From Ruegeria sp. HKCCSA071 (GTDB lineage Bacteria; Pseudomonadota; Alphaproteobacteria; Rhodobacterales; Rhodobacteraceae), in NCBI RefSeq assembly GCF_017872555.1, contig NZ_JAEDOX010000003.1, positions 62,001-126,000 of the forward strand: a DNA stretch of 64,000 nt, written 5' to 3'. Of the stretch, positions 9,761 to 19,145 are shown in pieces (positions within the stretch are counted from its first letter, which is position 1; each line of letters starts with the position of its first letter). The position numbers were made by a program, and so were the translations under genes. The notes under the pieces were generated by a model. That model did not search any database, was not told where the DNA came from, and worked only from the letters and a program-made list of their open reading frames with translations.

Positions 9761-11206
9761 TTACCCTCCGATCTGACGCCAGCGACGCCCATCGCGATGC
9801 ATCAGCATCAGTGCTTCTTCGGGGCCTGAACTGCCCTGATCGTACTTGGCGGGTTTGTCCCCGCGCTGTTCCCAGCCGTGAATGATGGGATCGACCCAGG
9901 CCCAGGCGGCCTCGGCCTCGTCCCCACGCATGAACAGGGTCTGATCGCCCCGGATGACATCCATGATCAGGCGTTCATATGCGTCCGGGGATTGCGAGTC
10001 ATCACCCAGCGCGTCGGCAAAGCTCATGTCCAGAGCGACATCGGACAGGCGGAAGCCGCCCTGCCCCGGTTCCTTTATCGTTGTGCGCAGGGTGATGCCT
10101 TCGTCAGGTTGCAGACGGATCACCAGCACGTTGCCATGCAACGGGCCGACATTGGGAAAGATCGTGTGTGGTGGGTCGCGGAAGAACACCGCGATTTCAG
10201 AGGCACGGGCGCGCAGACGTTTGCCTGTGCGCAGGTAGAACGGCACCCCAGCCCAGCGCCAGTTGCCGATATGGACCTTGAGTGCAATGAAGCTTTCGGT
10301 GCGGCTGGCCGGCTTGCCAACGTGATCAAGGTATCCGTCACCGCCCTTGCCCGTGCGATACTGACCACGGGCGATGTCCCTGGGTTCGACCGGTTCCAGC
10401 GCCTCGATCACCTTGACCTTCTCGTCACGCACCGCATTGGGAGAGAACTTTGACGGAGGTTCCATCGCGGTCAGGCACAGCAATTGCACCAGATGGTTCT
10501 GGATCATGTCCCGCATCGCGCCGGATTGATCGTAATAGGCACCGCGCCCTTCGACCCCGACGGTTTCCGCCACTGTGATCTGCACATGATCGACATGGGT
10601 CGAGTTCCAAAGCGGCTCGAACAGGGAATTCGCAAAGCGCAGCGCCATCAGGTTCTGCACGGTTTCCTTGCCCAGATAATGGTCGATCCGGTAAATCTGG
10701 TGTTCCTTGAAACACGCCCGCAAGCCTTCGTTCAGCGCCCTGGCCGAGGCCAGATCATGGCCGAAAGGCTTTTCGACAACGATGCGGCTGTCCGGCGTGG
10801 CCAGACCGGCGTCATGCAGGCGCTGCGCAATGCCCGAAAACAGGCTGGGACCCACTGACAGGTAAAAGGCCCGCACCACGTCGGGGCGCAGCACCTTGGA
10901 TAGATCGGACCATCCGGCATCGCCCAGCGCATCCACCGGCACGTATTCAACATGGGACAGGAACCGGTCCAATGTGTCTTTTTTGAACTTCGGTGCGAAT
11001 TCCTGCATCGATGCACGGACCTGATCGCGAAACCCGTCGCTGTCGATATCCGAGCGCGCCGTGCCGATGATCCGCGCCCCATCGGGCATCTGGCCGACCT
11101 CGAACCGGTGGTACAGGCCCGGCAGGATCTTACGTTGCGCCAGATCCCCGGTCGCGCCGAACAACACAAGATCGAACGGCTCTACCGGAATTACGCGTGA
11201 AACCAT
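9761..11206 (-). CDS. zwf: Glucose-6-phosphate 1-dehydrogenase
   Basis: Oxidises glucose-6-phosphate to 6-phosphogluconolactone with reduction of NAD(P)+, feeding the Entner-Doudoroff pathway. The 481 residues are full length. The nucleotide-binding [10 protein letters not shown] (17-26) and active-site RIDHYLGK (173-180) motifs are intact, as is EKPFGHDL (145-152). A GTG directly precedes the chosen ATG; the ATG is preferred because AAGGAG lies 6 bases from it and only 3 from the GTG. First gene of the operon. A LacI-type operator palindrome and a plausible promoter lie in the 148-base upstream gap. Confidence 0.96.
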   Translation of the reverse strand: MVSRVIPVEPFDLVLFGATGDLAQRKILPGLYHRFEVGQMPDGARIIGTARSDIDSDGFRDQVRASMQEFAPKFKKDTLDRFLSHVEYVPVDALGDAGWSDLSKVLRPDVVRAFYLSVGPSLFSGIAQRLHDAGLATPDSRIVVEKPFGHDLASARALNEGLRACFKEHQIYRIDHYLGKETVQNLMALRFANSLFEPLWNSTHVDHVQITVAETVGVEGRGAYYDQSGAMRDMIQNHLVQLLCLTAMEPPSKFSPNAVRDEKVKVIEALEPVEPRDIARGQYRTGKGGDGYLDHVGKPASRTESFIALKVHIGNWRWAGVPFYLRTGKRLRARASEIAVFFRDPPHTIFPNVGPLHGNVLVIRLQPDEGITLRTTIKEPGQGGFRLSDVALDMSFADALGDDSQSPDAYERLIMDVIRGDQTLFMRGDEAEAAWAWVDPIIHGWEQRGDKPAKYDQGSSGPEEALMLMHRDGRRWRQIGG

Positions 11207-11271
11207 CACAGGCTCCTTCTCGAGTTTGCCGATATCAGTTCAGCACGGCATGAAACGGCTCTGCGGCACAC

Positions 11272-11285
11272 TGTTACCGCTAACA
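11272..11285. promoter_or_regulatory. LacI-family-type operator palindrome upstream of zwf-edd-eda
   Basis: TGTTACCGCTAACA is a TGTTA-N4-TAACA inverted repeat about 66 bases upstream of the zwf ATG. It has the form of operators bound by LacI-family sugar regulators; the E. coli gluconate repressor GntR binds closely related sites. On the minus strand a weak TTGATT/TATCAC promoter pair with 17-base spacing lies immediately upstream, so a bound repressor would cover the likely start site. No regulator gene is in the window. Confidence 0.6.
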
Positions 11286-11354
11286 TTGCCTGCGTGATAA
11301 AAAGCCCGCGCGAAAAAATCAAGCATAGTTTCCCAAAAAGCGAGGTTTTGCGGG

Positions 11355-13598
11355 CTATACCTGACTGCGCAGCCATTCCATCACGGCCGGGCGCACGGAT
11401 TGTTCGCCACGATGGCGTGCGTCCGCGATGATTTTGCGTACCTCCATCAGGTCACACCGCAGCAACAGGCTTTTGACCGGACCAATCGACGCCGGGCGCA
11501 TCGACAGGGTGCGAATACCCATGGCCGCAAGGCACAGCGCCTCGACCGGGCGGCCCGCATCCTCGCCACAGAAGCTGAGCGGGGTGTCCGAAAGCCCGCA
11601 GCGTTCGACAATGCGTTCCATCAGGCTCAGGAAACTGACATTCAACGTGTCATAGCGGCGGCGGACCAGTTCATTTTCGCGGTCAGCCGCAAAAAAGAAC
11701 TGCTTGAGGTCATTCCCGCCGATCGAGATGAAATCGACCTCGTCAAAGAACTTTTGCGGGGCAAAGGCCAGCGACGGGGTTTCCAGCATCGCGCCGACTT
11801 CAAGCGTTTCGGGCAGAACGTGGCCCAGTCGCTTTTCGCGTTCGATGGTTTTGTTTACCTCCCAACGGGCTTCGCGATACTCCTCGGCCTGCGCGACAAA
11901 GGGGAACATGATGGTCAGCGGGCGACCATTGGCGGCGCGCAGAAGGGCCTGCAACTGCATCCGCATCACGCCGCGTTTGTCCAGACCGACACGAATGGCG
12001 CGCCAACCCAGGGCCGGGTTGGGTTCGGCCACGTGTTTCATATAGGGCAGCACCTTGTCCGACCCGATATCGAGCGTGCGGAACACCACCCTTTTGTCGC
12101 CCGCCGCATCCAGAACCCGCTGATACTGGGTGACCAGCTCGGACCGTTTGGGCATCTGATTGCGGATCAGGAATTGCAGCTCGGTTCGGAACAGGCCAAC
12201 ACCTTCGGCACCTGATGTTCCCAGCGACGGCAGGTCGGCCATAAGGCCTGCGTTCATCACCAGATTGATGCGCGTTCCGTCGCGTGTGATACAGGGCGTT
12301 TCGCGGATCGAGGCATAGCGTTCCTGCGCTTTGGCCTGCATCGCGATCTTGTCGCGGAAGGCGCCGACCACGCTGTCTTCGGGGCGCAGGTGAACAACGC
12401 CCTGATCGCCATCAACCAGCACGTGGTCGCCATTCAGCGCTTCGGTCGTGATGCGGCCCACATGGACCACCAGAGGGATCGCCAGCGCACGGGCCACAAT
12501 GGTGGCGTGACTGCCGACTGAACCTTCTTCGAGGATGATCCCCTTCAGCGCCCGCCCGTATTCCAGCAAGTCGCCGGGGCCGATATTGCGTGCGACCAGA
12601 ATCGGGTCGGGCGGCAGATCGGCGCTGTCGGTTTTTCCCTGCCCGGTCAGAATGCGCAACAAACGGTTGCTGAGATCGTCAAGATCCGCCAGCCGTTCGC
12701 GCAGATAGGGATCAGACACCTGCCCCATCCGGGCGCGCGCCTGGGATTGTTCTTTCTCGACCGCGGCTTCGGCGCTTAGCCCCAGGGCAATGTCCTCTTC
12801 CATCCGGCGCATCCAGCCTTTGGAATTGGCAAACATCCGGTAGGCTTCCAGCACCTTGAGCTGTTCAGTGTCACCATCCCGGGAAATCTCGAGCATCTTG
12901 TCGACGCCGACGCGCAGCTCTTCCACCGCCTCATTCAGTCGTTCGCGTTCCCGGTGCGGGTCCTCGGCGATCGGATTGGTGACAACCACGCGGGGTTCAT
13001 GTAGCCAGACATGGCCTTCGGCGGAGCCTTCCTGCGCCGGGCCGCCGCGCAGCAGGACCGATTGCTGGTGCCGTGGCGACAGGGCCGCGCCTTCGCCGAC
13101 AAAGGCGCCCAGTTCGGCCATTTCGGCCAGCACCATGGCCACCACTTCCAGCGCATAGATCTCGTCGGCGGAAAATTCACGCGCTTTGCGGGACTGGACA
13201 ACCAAAACACCCAGCTTTTCCCCAAGGCGCTGCACCGGCACGCCGAGAAAGGACGAAAACCGCTCTTCCCCGGTTTCCGGCATATACCGGAACCCTTTTT
13301 CAGACGGCGCGTCCGGGGTGTTGACCACCTTGCCGGTCTTGGCGACCCGGCCCACCAGCCCCTCGCCCATGCGCATCCGGGTCTGGTGTACCGACTCAGG
13401 CGCAAGTCCCTGGGTCGCGCAGAGTTCCAGGGTCTCATCATCGCGGAACAGATAGATCGAGCACACTTCGCTGCGCATGCTGTCAGCGATCAGATGGGTG
13501 ATCTGATCAAGACGCTCCTGCCCAGCGGCTTCGCTGGCCATCGCCTCGCGCAACCGCCCCAGCAGCTTGCGGGATTCTGTTTCCGTGCCGTCTGCCAT
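11355..13598 (-). CDS. ptsP: Phosphoenolpyruvate-protein phosphotransferase, nitrogen PTS (EI-Ntr)
   Basis: Autophosphorylates from PEP and passes the phosphate to NPr in the regulatory nitrogen PTS. At 747 residues it is longer than sugar EI because of an N-terminal GAF domain (about 20-165; SEVCSIYLFRDDETLELCATQ, in parts RMGEGLVGRVAKTG and FLGVPV). Then come the EI N-terminal helical region, the phosphohistidine motif GSVGSHATIVARALAIP with H364, and the PEP-binding TIM barrel (GLFRTELQFL, SIGGNDLKQFFFA) ending with the catalytic cysteine region FCGEDAGRP. It lies 46 bases after lysC on the same strand, an arrangement I recall from other alphaproteobacteria. Confidence 0.95.
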   Translation of the reverse strand: MADGTETESRKLLGRLREAMASEAAGQERLDQITHLIADSMRSEVCSIYLFRDDETLELCATQGLAPESVHQTRMRMGEGLVGRVAKTGKVVNTPDAPSEKGFRYMPETGEERFSSFLGVPVQRLGEKLGVLVVQSRKAREFSADEIYALEVVAMVLAEMAELGAFVGEGAALSPRHQQSVLLRGGPAQEGSAEGHVWLHEPRVVVTNPIAEDPHRERERLNEAVEELRVGVDKMLEISRDGDTEQLKVLEAYRMFANSKGWMRRMEEDIALGLSAEAAVEKEQSQARARMGQVSDPYLRERLADLDDLSNRLLRILTGQGKTDSADLPPDPILVARNIGPGDLLEYGRALKGIILEEGSVGSHATIVARALAIPLVVHVGRITTEALNGDHVLVDGDQGVVHLRPEDSVVGAFRDKIAMQAKAQERYASIRETPCITRDGTRINLVMNAGLMADLPSLGTSGAEGVGLFRTELQFLIRNQMPKRSELVTQYQRVLDAAGDKRVVFRTLDIGSDKVLPYMKHVAEPNPALGWRAIRVGLDKRGVMRMQLQALLRAANGRPLTIMFPFVAQAEEYREARWEVNKTIEREKRLGHVLPETLEVGAMLETPSLAFAPQKFFDEVDFISIGGNDLKQFFFAADRENELVRRRYDTLNVSFLSLMERIVERCGLSDTPLSFCGEDAGRPVEALCLAAMGIRTLSMRPASIGPVKSLLLRCDLMEVRKIIADARHRGEQSVRPAVMEWLRSQV

Positions 13599-13644
13599 GG
13601 CCCAACCAATTCAGTGCGTCAGGCGAAACCCTTGGCCGATCAGC

Positions 13645-14883
13645 TCAGGCCGCCTTGTCCAGTTCAAAGGCATCATGCAGTGCCTGAACGGCAAGTTCCA
13701 TGTATTTCCTGTCGATAAGAACGGAAATTTTGATCTCGGAGGTTGTGATGACCTTGATGTTGATCCCCTCATCCGAGAGTATCTTGAACATTTTGGCTGC
13801 GACACCCGATTGCGAACGCATACCGATTCCCACCACCGAAACTTTGCAGACACCGGTATCAGCGACCAGTTCAGCATAATTGAGCTCGCCCTTGTCCTTG
13901 ATCGCCATCAGCGCTTTTTCGGCGCGGACCACCTGATCGGTGGGGCACGAGAAGGTCATGTCCGTGCGCCCCTCGTCCGAGATGTTCTGCACGATCATAT
14001 CGACATTTACGCCCTCATCGCTGAGCGCGGTGAAGATGGTCGAGGCGATACCGGGACGGTCCGCCACTGAAACGACGGTCATCTTGGCCTCGTCACGGGA
14101 ATAGGCCACACCGGCCACAACATTGGATTCCATGATATCCTCCTCGTCAACGACCAGCGTACCGGCCTCGTCGGATTGTTCTTCGAAACTTGAAAGAACG
14201 CGCAGTTTCACCTTGTAGCGCATTGCCAGTTCGACCGAGCGGGTCTGTAGCACCTTGGCGCCCAGCGACGCCAGTTCGAGCATTTCCTCGAACGAGATCC
14301 TGTGCAGCTTGCGCGCCTTTTCGCAGATGCGCGGATCGGTGGTATAGACGCCATCCACGTCAGTATAGATATCGCAGCGTTCCGCACCAAACGCGGCGGC
14401 AAAAGCCACGGCAGTGGTGTCCGAGCCGCCCCGGCCCAGCGTGGTGATGCGGCCTTCGGGGCTGAGCCCCTGAAACCCGGCTACAACGGCCACTTTCATG
14501 CCTTCGTCAAATTTCTGGGTGATGTTCGTGGTCGGGATATCTTCGATCCGCGCCTGGCTGTGCGCACTGGTTGTCAGCAGCGGCACTTGCCAGCCCTGCC
14601 AGCTGCGCGCAGGAACATCCATTTCCTGCAATGTCAGCGCCATCAGCCCAGCGGTGACGTTTTCTCCCGAAGATACAACAGCATCGTATTCGCGTGCATC
14701 AAACAGCGGCGAGGTCTCGTTCACCCAGCCCACCAGCTCGTTGGTCTTGCCCGACATGGCCGAAACGATGACAATCACGTCATAGCCCTTGGCAACTTCG
14801 ACGCCAACACGCTTGGCTGCGCGGCGGATGCGGTCCAGGTTGGCAACCGAAGTGCCGCCGAATTTCATAACGAGTACGGGCAT
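13645..14883 (-). CDS. lysC: Aspartate kinase
   Basis: Phosphorylates aspartate, the committed step to lysine, methionine and threonine. The 412-residue protein starts with the kinase signature MPVLVMKFGGTSVA, has VIVIVSAMSGKTNEL and the ATP/aspartate site SDTTAVAFAAAFGAERCDIYT, and ends in two ACT domains (TVVSVADRPGIASTIFTAL and SVVGIGMRSQSGVAAKMF) that bind lysine or threonine for feedback control. Upstream of ptsP and probably cotranscribed with it. I see no lysine-riboswitch-like structure in the leader. Confidence 0.95.
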   Translation of the reverse strand: MPVLVMKFGGTSVANLDRIRRAAKRVGVEVAKGYDVIVIVSAMSGKTNELVGWVNETSPLFDAREYDAVVSSGENVTAGLMALTLQEMDVPARSWQGWQVPLLTTSAHSQARIEDIPTTNITQKFDEGMKVAVVAGFQGLSPEGRITTLGRGGSDTTAVAFAAAFGAERCDIYTDVDGVYTTDPRICEKARKLHRISFEEMLELASLGAKVLQTRSVELAMRYKVKLRVLSSFEEQSDEAGTLVVDEEDIMESNVVAGVAYSRDEAKMTVVSVADRPGIASTIFTALSDEGVNVDMIVQNISDEGRTDMTFSCPTDQVVRAEKALMAIKDKGELNYAELVADTGVCKVSVVGIGMRSQSGVAAKMFKILSDEGINIKVITTSEIKISVLIDRKYMELAVQALHDAFELDKAA

Positions 14884-15048
14884 GGGGGCAAAAGTCTCCG
14901 CGCCTTGGATTAGAGGTCCCGAGCCTCATAAGCGAGGGGCACCCCAAGAGCAAGAGCGCAAACAGGACCCGCCTGTGGCACAGGGCCGCTTTACATTGCG
15001 CAGGTGCAGTGTCAGCCTGCGAGTAACAACCAAATCAAGAGGTTCCCC

Positions 15049-15405
15049 ATGTTTCGCCTAGCCCTTGCCGTTACTTTGTTGTCGTCGCCTGCATTGGCGC
15101 AGGTTGCCAGTGTGGCAGGCACGGACGGAAAGAATGCACTGGGCAAGGTGCCCTGCGCCGCAAATGCCGGCGACCCGATGCAAAGCTGCAATGCAGAGCT
15201 GCGCCACCATGACGACGGCACCACGACGCTGGCCGTGGCTTTGGGGGGTGGCAAGGTGCGCAACATCTATTTCAAGGATGGTGCGCCGGAGTCCAGCAGC
15301 TCGACCTCGAAGATGACCTATGAAACGCTGGGTGACCTGCTTGTGGTCTATATTGAACCCGGTGAGGTCTATGAGATTCCCAAAGCGGCACTGACCCGTC
15401 AGTAA
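15049..15405 (+). CDS. Small exported protein of unknown function
   Basis: Encodes 118 residues beginning with a clean signal peptide (FRLALAVTLLSSPALA, cleavage expected before QVAS). The mature part is about 100 residues with two cysteines (in VPCAANA and QSCNAEL) that could form a disulfide. No family is recognised. A start at 15004 in the same frame is possible, but the ATG at 15049 places the signal peptide at the N-terminus and has AGAGG upstream. The 3' end overlaps the convergent SDR gene by 7 bases. Confidence 0.75.
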   Translation: MFRLALAVTLLSSPALAQVASVAGTDGKNALGKVPCAANAGDPMQSCNAELRHHDDGTTTLAVALGGGKVRNIYFKDGAPESSSSTSKMTYETLGDLLVVYIEPGEVYEIPKAALTRQ

Positions 15406-16037
15406 ACGTGCGCCTGACCGTCATAGGTTTCGAAACAGCCGGTTGAGCTGATCGACAGGGCCTCAAAGCGTTCCATCAGGCCGGAGGCGGCCTGATCGAC
15501 ATCAATATCAGCAGCGCCACCGCCCATGTCGGTTTGTACCCAGCCCGGATGATAGATGCCCACGGCGATCCCGTCGGCTTTCAGATCCGTCGCCAGGTTT
15601 CGCCCCAGATTCAGCGCCGCCGCTTTGGAGGCGCGGTAGATATAGCTGCCCCCCGGCGCCCGCGTATGGGACGCCATCTGAGACGAGATGATCGCGACCT
15701 TGCCGCCTGCGGCGCGCAGATTGGGCAACAACGCCTGAACAGTCAGGAAAACGCCGGTCACGTTGGTGGCAAAGCTTTGCGCCCACATATCGGCGGGGTA
15801 GTCGTTGAGCGTGTGCCCCTTGTCCAGATAGACCCCGGCATTGCAGATCAGCAGATCAACGGGCTGGTCTTGCAACTGTTCGGCCATTGCCGCCTGTTGG
15901 GCCGGGTCCGACACGTCCAGACGCACCTTTGCGCTGCCATCTCGCGCAGTTCCGGTGACCACGTCACCACGGGTGTCGTAGCGCAAGGCAAGGGCGCGAC
16001 CGATACCGCGATTGGCACCGGTGATTACTACATGCAT
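15399..16037 (-). CDS. Short-chain dehydrogenase/reductase
   Basis: Classical SDR of 212 residues, slightly short. N-terminal Rossmann motif TGANRGIGRA (6-15), NAG motif LLICNAGVYLDKG, catalytic Ser in AIISSQMASHT and the catalytic pair in YIYRASKAA (YxxxK). The PGWVQTDMGG segment after the active site is typical of the CsgA/SDR group. NAD(P)-dependent oxidoreductase with unknown substrate. It follows the DUF1178 gene with a 3-base gap, so the two are likely cotranscribed. Confidence 0.88.
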   Translation of the reverse strand: MHVVITGANRGIGRALALRYDTRGDVVTGTARDGSAKVRLDVSDPAQQAAMAEQLQDQPVDLLICNAGVYLDKGHTLNDYPADMWAQSFATNVTGVFLTVQALLPNLRAAGGKVAIISSQMASHTRAPGGSYIYRASKAAALNLGRNLATDLKADGIAVGIYHPGWVQTDMGGGAADIDVDQAASGLMERFEALSISSTGCFETYDGQAHVY

Positions 16038-16040
16038 GGA

Positions 16041-16496
16041 TCAGTTGGTCTTTCTGCTGGGCAGAAACGGCAGTGGCGCCACCGGCACGCCATCTTCGAT
16101 CAGCGATTTCGCCTCATCCGGTCTGGCTTCACCGTAGATCGAGCGCTCTGGCGCCTCTCCCAGATGCATCTTGCGCGCTTCGCTGGCAAAATCCTTGCCG
16201 ACGTAGTCCGAGTTCTTTTCGACATGGCGGCGCATCTCGGCCAGAACTTTCTCGATCTCGGGCGAAGGGGTGGCAACGTTGATCCGTTCGTTGGGAACAG
16301 GCGCGTTTTCGGTTTTTCCTTTTGCATTCCGGGCCGGACGGACACGCGGTGTCATGATTGCCTTCGCAACCTGCGCACATCCGCAGATCGCGCAGGTCAC
16401 CATCCTTGCAGAAGCCAGCTTGTCAAAGGCTTCGGCAGATTGAAACCAGCTGTCGAATGTGTGGCCTTCACTGCATTTCAACGCGTATTGAATCAT
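16041..16496 (-). CDS. DUF1178 family protein
   Basis: A 151-residue cytoplasmic protein matching the DUF1178 pattern: MIQYALKCSEGHTFDSWFQS at the N-terminus with C8 and a CAICG pair near 35-39 that look like a zinc-ribbon knuckle, a basic middle and a conserved tail with SLIEDGVPVAPLP. Function unknown. The family is common in alpha- and betaproteobacteria. Upstream of the SDR gene in a probable two-gene operon. Confidence 0.88.
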   Translation of the reverse strand: MIQYALKCSEGHTFDSWFQSAEAFDKLASARMVTCAICGCAQVAKAIMTPRVRPARNAKGKTENAPVPNERINVATPSPEIEKVLAEMRRHVEKNSDYVGKDFASEARKMHLGEAPERSIYGEARPDEAKSLIEDGVPVAPLPFLPSRKTN

Positions 16497-16568
16497 GTTC
16501 AGTCCAAAATTGCGATTGGCGAATAGATACCGACCAGACTGACAATATCAAGCCTCTCTGGTGCTATC

Positions 16569-17030
16569 TTAATGTGTATGGGTCTTAAAGTCGCGTAACA
16601 ATTCGGCAAGCTCGGGTGATCTGACCTTTTGGGCCGCGTTTTCAGGCGCAAACCACTTGCGCCTGCGCTCATGCTTTTCGGGGAAGTCCTGCGACATTGT
16701 CTGTACATGCAGCGCAAAAACATCAACCAGAATCAAGGCCGGAGGCTGATTTGGGCGGTGCTTGACGTGCAGAAACTGCCCCAGCCCCGCTTTGCTGCAT
16801 CGCCCCGTCACGCCCGCTTCTTCCCAGGCTTCCTGCACTGCGGTTTCTGATGGGGTCAGCCCGGGGATAAGCCACCCTTTGGGGATAATCCAGCGCTGGG
16901 CCTGACGCGTTGTAATCAGCAAAACCTCTGGCTGGCCATGCCGTATCCGGTAACACAGGGCAGCGGATTGCCGCAAAACAGGGTGTTCCGAAGTCTCAGG
17001 TAATTCACGCAGCACCGGCCTTGCATTCAT
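16569..17030 (-). CDS. Nudix hydrolase, diphosphoinositol-phosphohydrolase-like
   Basis: A 153-residue Nudix-fold protein expected to hydrolyse a nucleoside-diphosphate-linked or polyphosphate substrate with Mg2+. The Nudix helix reads GWLIPGLTPSETAVQEAWEE and AGV: the metal-binding EAWEE core is intact, but the usual first Glu is Leu and the usual Arg is Gln. The flanking WIIPKG and the C-terminal RRRKWFAPENA resemble the DIPP-like subfamily seen in alphaproteobacteria. A GTG four codons upstream overlaps the AAAGG ribosome site, so the ATG at 17030 is preferred. Confidence 0.85.
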   Translation of the reverse strand: MNARPVLRELPETSEHPVLRQSAALCYRIRHGQPEVLLITTRQAQRWIIPKGWLIPGLTPSETAVQEAWEEAGVTGRCSKAGLGQFLHVKHRPNQPPALILVDVFALHVQTMSQDFPEKHERRRKWFAPENAAQKVRSPELAELLRDFKTHTH

Positions 17031-17170
17031 CGCGTGACGCACCTTTTGTTCACGTAACGGGTTTGCCCTCCATATAGGCAGGCATGACCCACCTATTTAG
17101 CGGCAGCTGCTTTACAAACTACCACATGGAGTGGCATCCGCCAAGTCTGGTGCTTCCGTGCATCTGTTGG

Positions 17171-17914
17171 CTACATGCGGGTCGACAGCTGTTTCACCAG
17201 CTCGTCATGCGGGATATCGGCATCAACCGCCAATCTTCGCAGGCCGAAATGCACGCGCGCAATTTGCTGGTAATAGCGCGAATAGACATAGTTCGTTCCA
17301 CCACCGGCCAACGCGCCGAGCACCGGGACAGACTGTGCCGCCAGTTTTTGCCCCAGCACGATTGAAAAGCGTGGTGCCACGGCAGCAATCAGACGCTGCA
17401 TGGCCGGTCCGGTCAGTGTCAGGCGCACCGAGAAAAAGCCAAGATCCGCACCGTCATCATGCGACAGTGGGCCCGATGCGGACAAAACCCGCACACAGTC
17501 GAACTTTACGTTCTCGGCAGACGGATCGAAACCTTCGCGTGCAGCGGCCCCCTGAATGGCGCGCAACAGCATGGCGGTTGTTGCAGGCAGCTCCATCAGG
17601 GCTGTCGAAACACCGCCCAGTCCACCGGCCGCACCCATGGCCGTAGTAAGCGCGGTATTGACCCAGGGCTGCTGATCAGGGATCGCACGCCGGGACCCCT
17701 GAGCCGCGTGCATCGCAAGCCACAACGCCTGCTCGGTGGCCCCTGTCAGGCCGTTCCGAACCGGTTCGGGCAGTTGCTCGAGCAGGGACTCGGCTGATCC
17801 GCCCAGCTTGTTCAGCAATTTGACACCGGCCCCTCCGGCAGATCGGTAATAACCCGCCAAACGATCCAGTTCAGCCTCGGCATCCACGTTTTCGACAAGA
17901 ACCACGTTCTGCAT
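17171..17914 (-). CDS. EcsC family protein
   Basis: A 247-residue EcsC-like protein. After an N-terminal helical region (VDAEAELDRLAGYYRSAGG) it has a glycine-rich hydrophobic middle (GAAGGLGGVSTALMELPATTAMLLRAI) and a C-terminal SVPVLGALAGGGTNYVYSRYYQQIARVHFGLR-type segment (given here by its key residues) that is diagnostic of the family. EcsC proteins are thought to be membrane-associated; the molecular role is unknown. The ATG at 17914 is chosen over an upstream in-frame start because AGGAGG lies 6 bases before it. 52 bases after the GNAT gene on the same strand. Confidence 0.82.
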   Translation of the reverse strand: MQNVVLVENVDAEAELDRLAGYYRSAGGAGVKLLNKLGGSAESLLEQLPEPVRNGLTGATEQALWLAMHAAQGSRRAIPDQQPWVNTALTTAMGAAGGLGGVSTALMELPATTAMLLRAIQGAAAREGFDPSAENVKFDCVRVLSASGPLSHDDGADLGFFSVRLTLTGPAMQRLIAAVAPRFSIVLGQKLAAQSVPVLGALAGGGTNYVYSRYYQQIARVHFGLRRLAVDADIPHDELVKQLSTRM

Positions 17915-17966
17915 GTGCGTCCTCCTGCCTATCAACATCGGCGTTAAGCCACGCCGATTCAATAGG

Positions 17967-18461
17967 TCAGCGGGTCCAGCGGGTGACGGCCCCCTGAACT
18001 CCGGACCAGACGCCGGGTGTCAGTTCCAACCCCAAAACCCGGTCAGGGTTGGTGGGCGGCGGCATCTCGACACCTTGCAGCCGCGCAAAACCAAATCGCC
18101 TGTAATAGGGTTCGTCACCGACCAGCATGACCCGCTGCCATCCGAGTTTGCGCCCGGCTTCAACACCGGCATGGATCAGATACCCGCCCAGACCCTCGCC
18201 CTGGTGGGTTGGGTGTACGGCAACCGGGCCTAGCAGCAATGCGTCGTGTTCGCCGACATGGACCGGCCAGAAGCGGATCGCCCCGGCCAGAATGCCCTGA
18301 CCGTCGCGCGCGACCAGTGACAGTTCAGAAACCGGCGGCACATCATCGCGCAACCGGTAGGACGACAACGCCTCACGGCCCGGCGCAAAGCACAGGTCAT
18401 AGAGGGCCTCGACCTCCCACCAATCGTCCGGCTCTTCTGGCCTGATCCCGAATTGCTGCAC
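17967..18461 (-). CDS. GNAT family N-acetyltransferase (YhbS-like)
   Basis: A 164-residue GNAT-fold enzyme transferring acetyl from acetyl-CoA to an unknown amine. The acetyl-CoA loop is LGPVAVHPTHQGEGLGGYLI (about 76-95, Q/RxxGxG/A form), followed by the YYRRFGFAR segment typical of the YhbS group. It overlaps the 5' flank of the divergent flavin-reductase gene region. Substrate not predictable. Confidence 0.85.
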   Translation of the reverse strand: MQQFGIRPEEPDDWWEVEALYDLCFAPGREALSSYRLRDDVPPVSELSLVARDGQGILAGAIRFWPVHVGEHDALLLGPVAVHPTHQGEGLGGYLIHAGVEAGRKLGWQRVMLVGDEPYYRRFGFARLQGVEMPPPTNPDRVLGLELTPGVWSGVQGAVTRWTR

Positions 18462-18533
18462 ACCCGCCCTCTTTTCCTTGCTGGAAATCGCCCTAGCACT
18501 TCGTTACGCCTTGGGCAAACGCTTGGAGATATG

Positions 18534-19139
18534 ATGTTCTACCGCCCCGAAGACGGCCACGGCCTGCCGCACAACCCGTTCAACGCCATTATCACGCCCC
18601 GCCCGATCGGCTGGATCTCGACCCGTGATGCGGATGGGATCAACAATCTGGCACCCTACTCCTTTTTCAACGGGGTTGCTTACACACCGCCACAGGTGAT
18701 GTTTGCCACAACCGGCACGAAACACGATCAGGTCGGCGGCAAGGACAGTATCGCCAATATCGAGGCGACTGGCGTATTCTGTGTGAATGTCGTGGCCCAT
18801 GCGCTTCAGGACGCGATGAATGCCAGCTCGGCCAGTCTTCCGAAGGAGGTGGACGAGTTTGCCCATGCCGGATTAACCCCGGTCGAATGCGAAACCATCC
18901 CCTGCGCTCGTGTACAAGGCGCCCCGGCGGCGTTGGAATGCAAGCTCACCCAGATCGTGACCCTGCCCGGCGCGGCCAACCGCGTCGTGTTTGGTGAAGT
19001 GACAGGCGTGCATCTGCTCGACGACCACATCCGGGAGGGCAAGTTCGATGTAACCTCGTTCAAACCTCTGGCACGTCTTGGGTACCGGGATTATTCGGTC
19101 GTGTCCGAGTTGTTCTCGCTCAATCGCCCGGATGATTGA
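18534..19139 (+). CDS. Flavin reductase-like domain protein (FMN-binding split barrel)
   Basis: A 201-residue flavoprotein of the flavin-reductase/flavoredoxin family. Typical segments are NAIITPRPIGWISTRD (near the N-terminus), NLAPYSFFNGVAYTPPQVMF for FMN binding and NIEATGVFCVNVV. It probably binds FMN and carries out reduction or flavin supply to a monooxygenase, but no partner is adjacent. Two ATGs are adjacent (18531, 18534); the second is preferred because GGAG lies 5 bases upstream of it and only 2 from the first. Confidence 0.85.
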   Translation: MFYRPEDGHGLPHNPFNAIITPRPIGWISTRDADGINNLAPYSFFNGVAYTPPQVMFATTGTKHDQVGGKDSIANIEATGVFCVNVVAHALQDAMNASSASLPKEVDEFAHAGLTPVECETIPCARVQGAPAALECKLTQIVTLPGAANRVVFGEVTGVHLLDDHIREGKFDVTSFKPLARLGYRDYSVVSELFSLNRPDD

Positions 19140-19145
19140 GATTGT

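Noticed and set aside
14884..15048. Lysine riboswitch before lysC
   Set aside because: The leader is short and shows only a small CCTCGC/GCGAGG hairpin, not the long multi-helix lysine riboswitch.
17084..17365. Plus-strand frame opposite the EcsC gene starting in the upstream gap
   Set aside because: Cys/His/Trp-rich antisense composition, no ribosome site, mostly inside a real gene.
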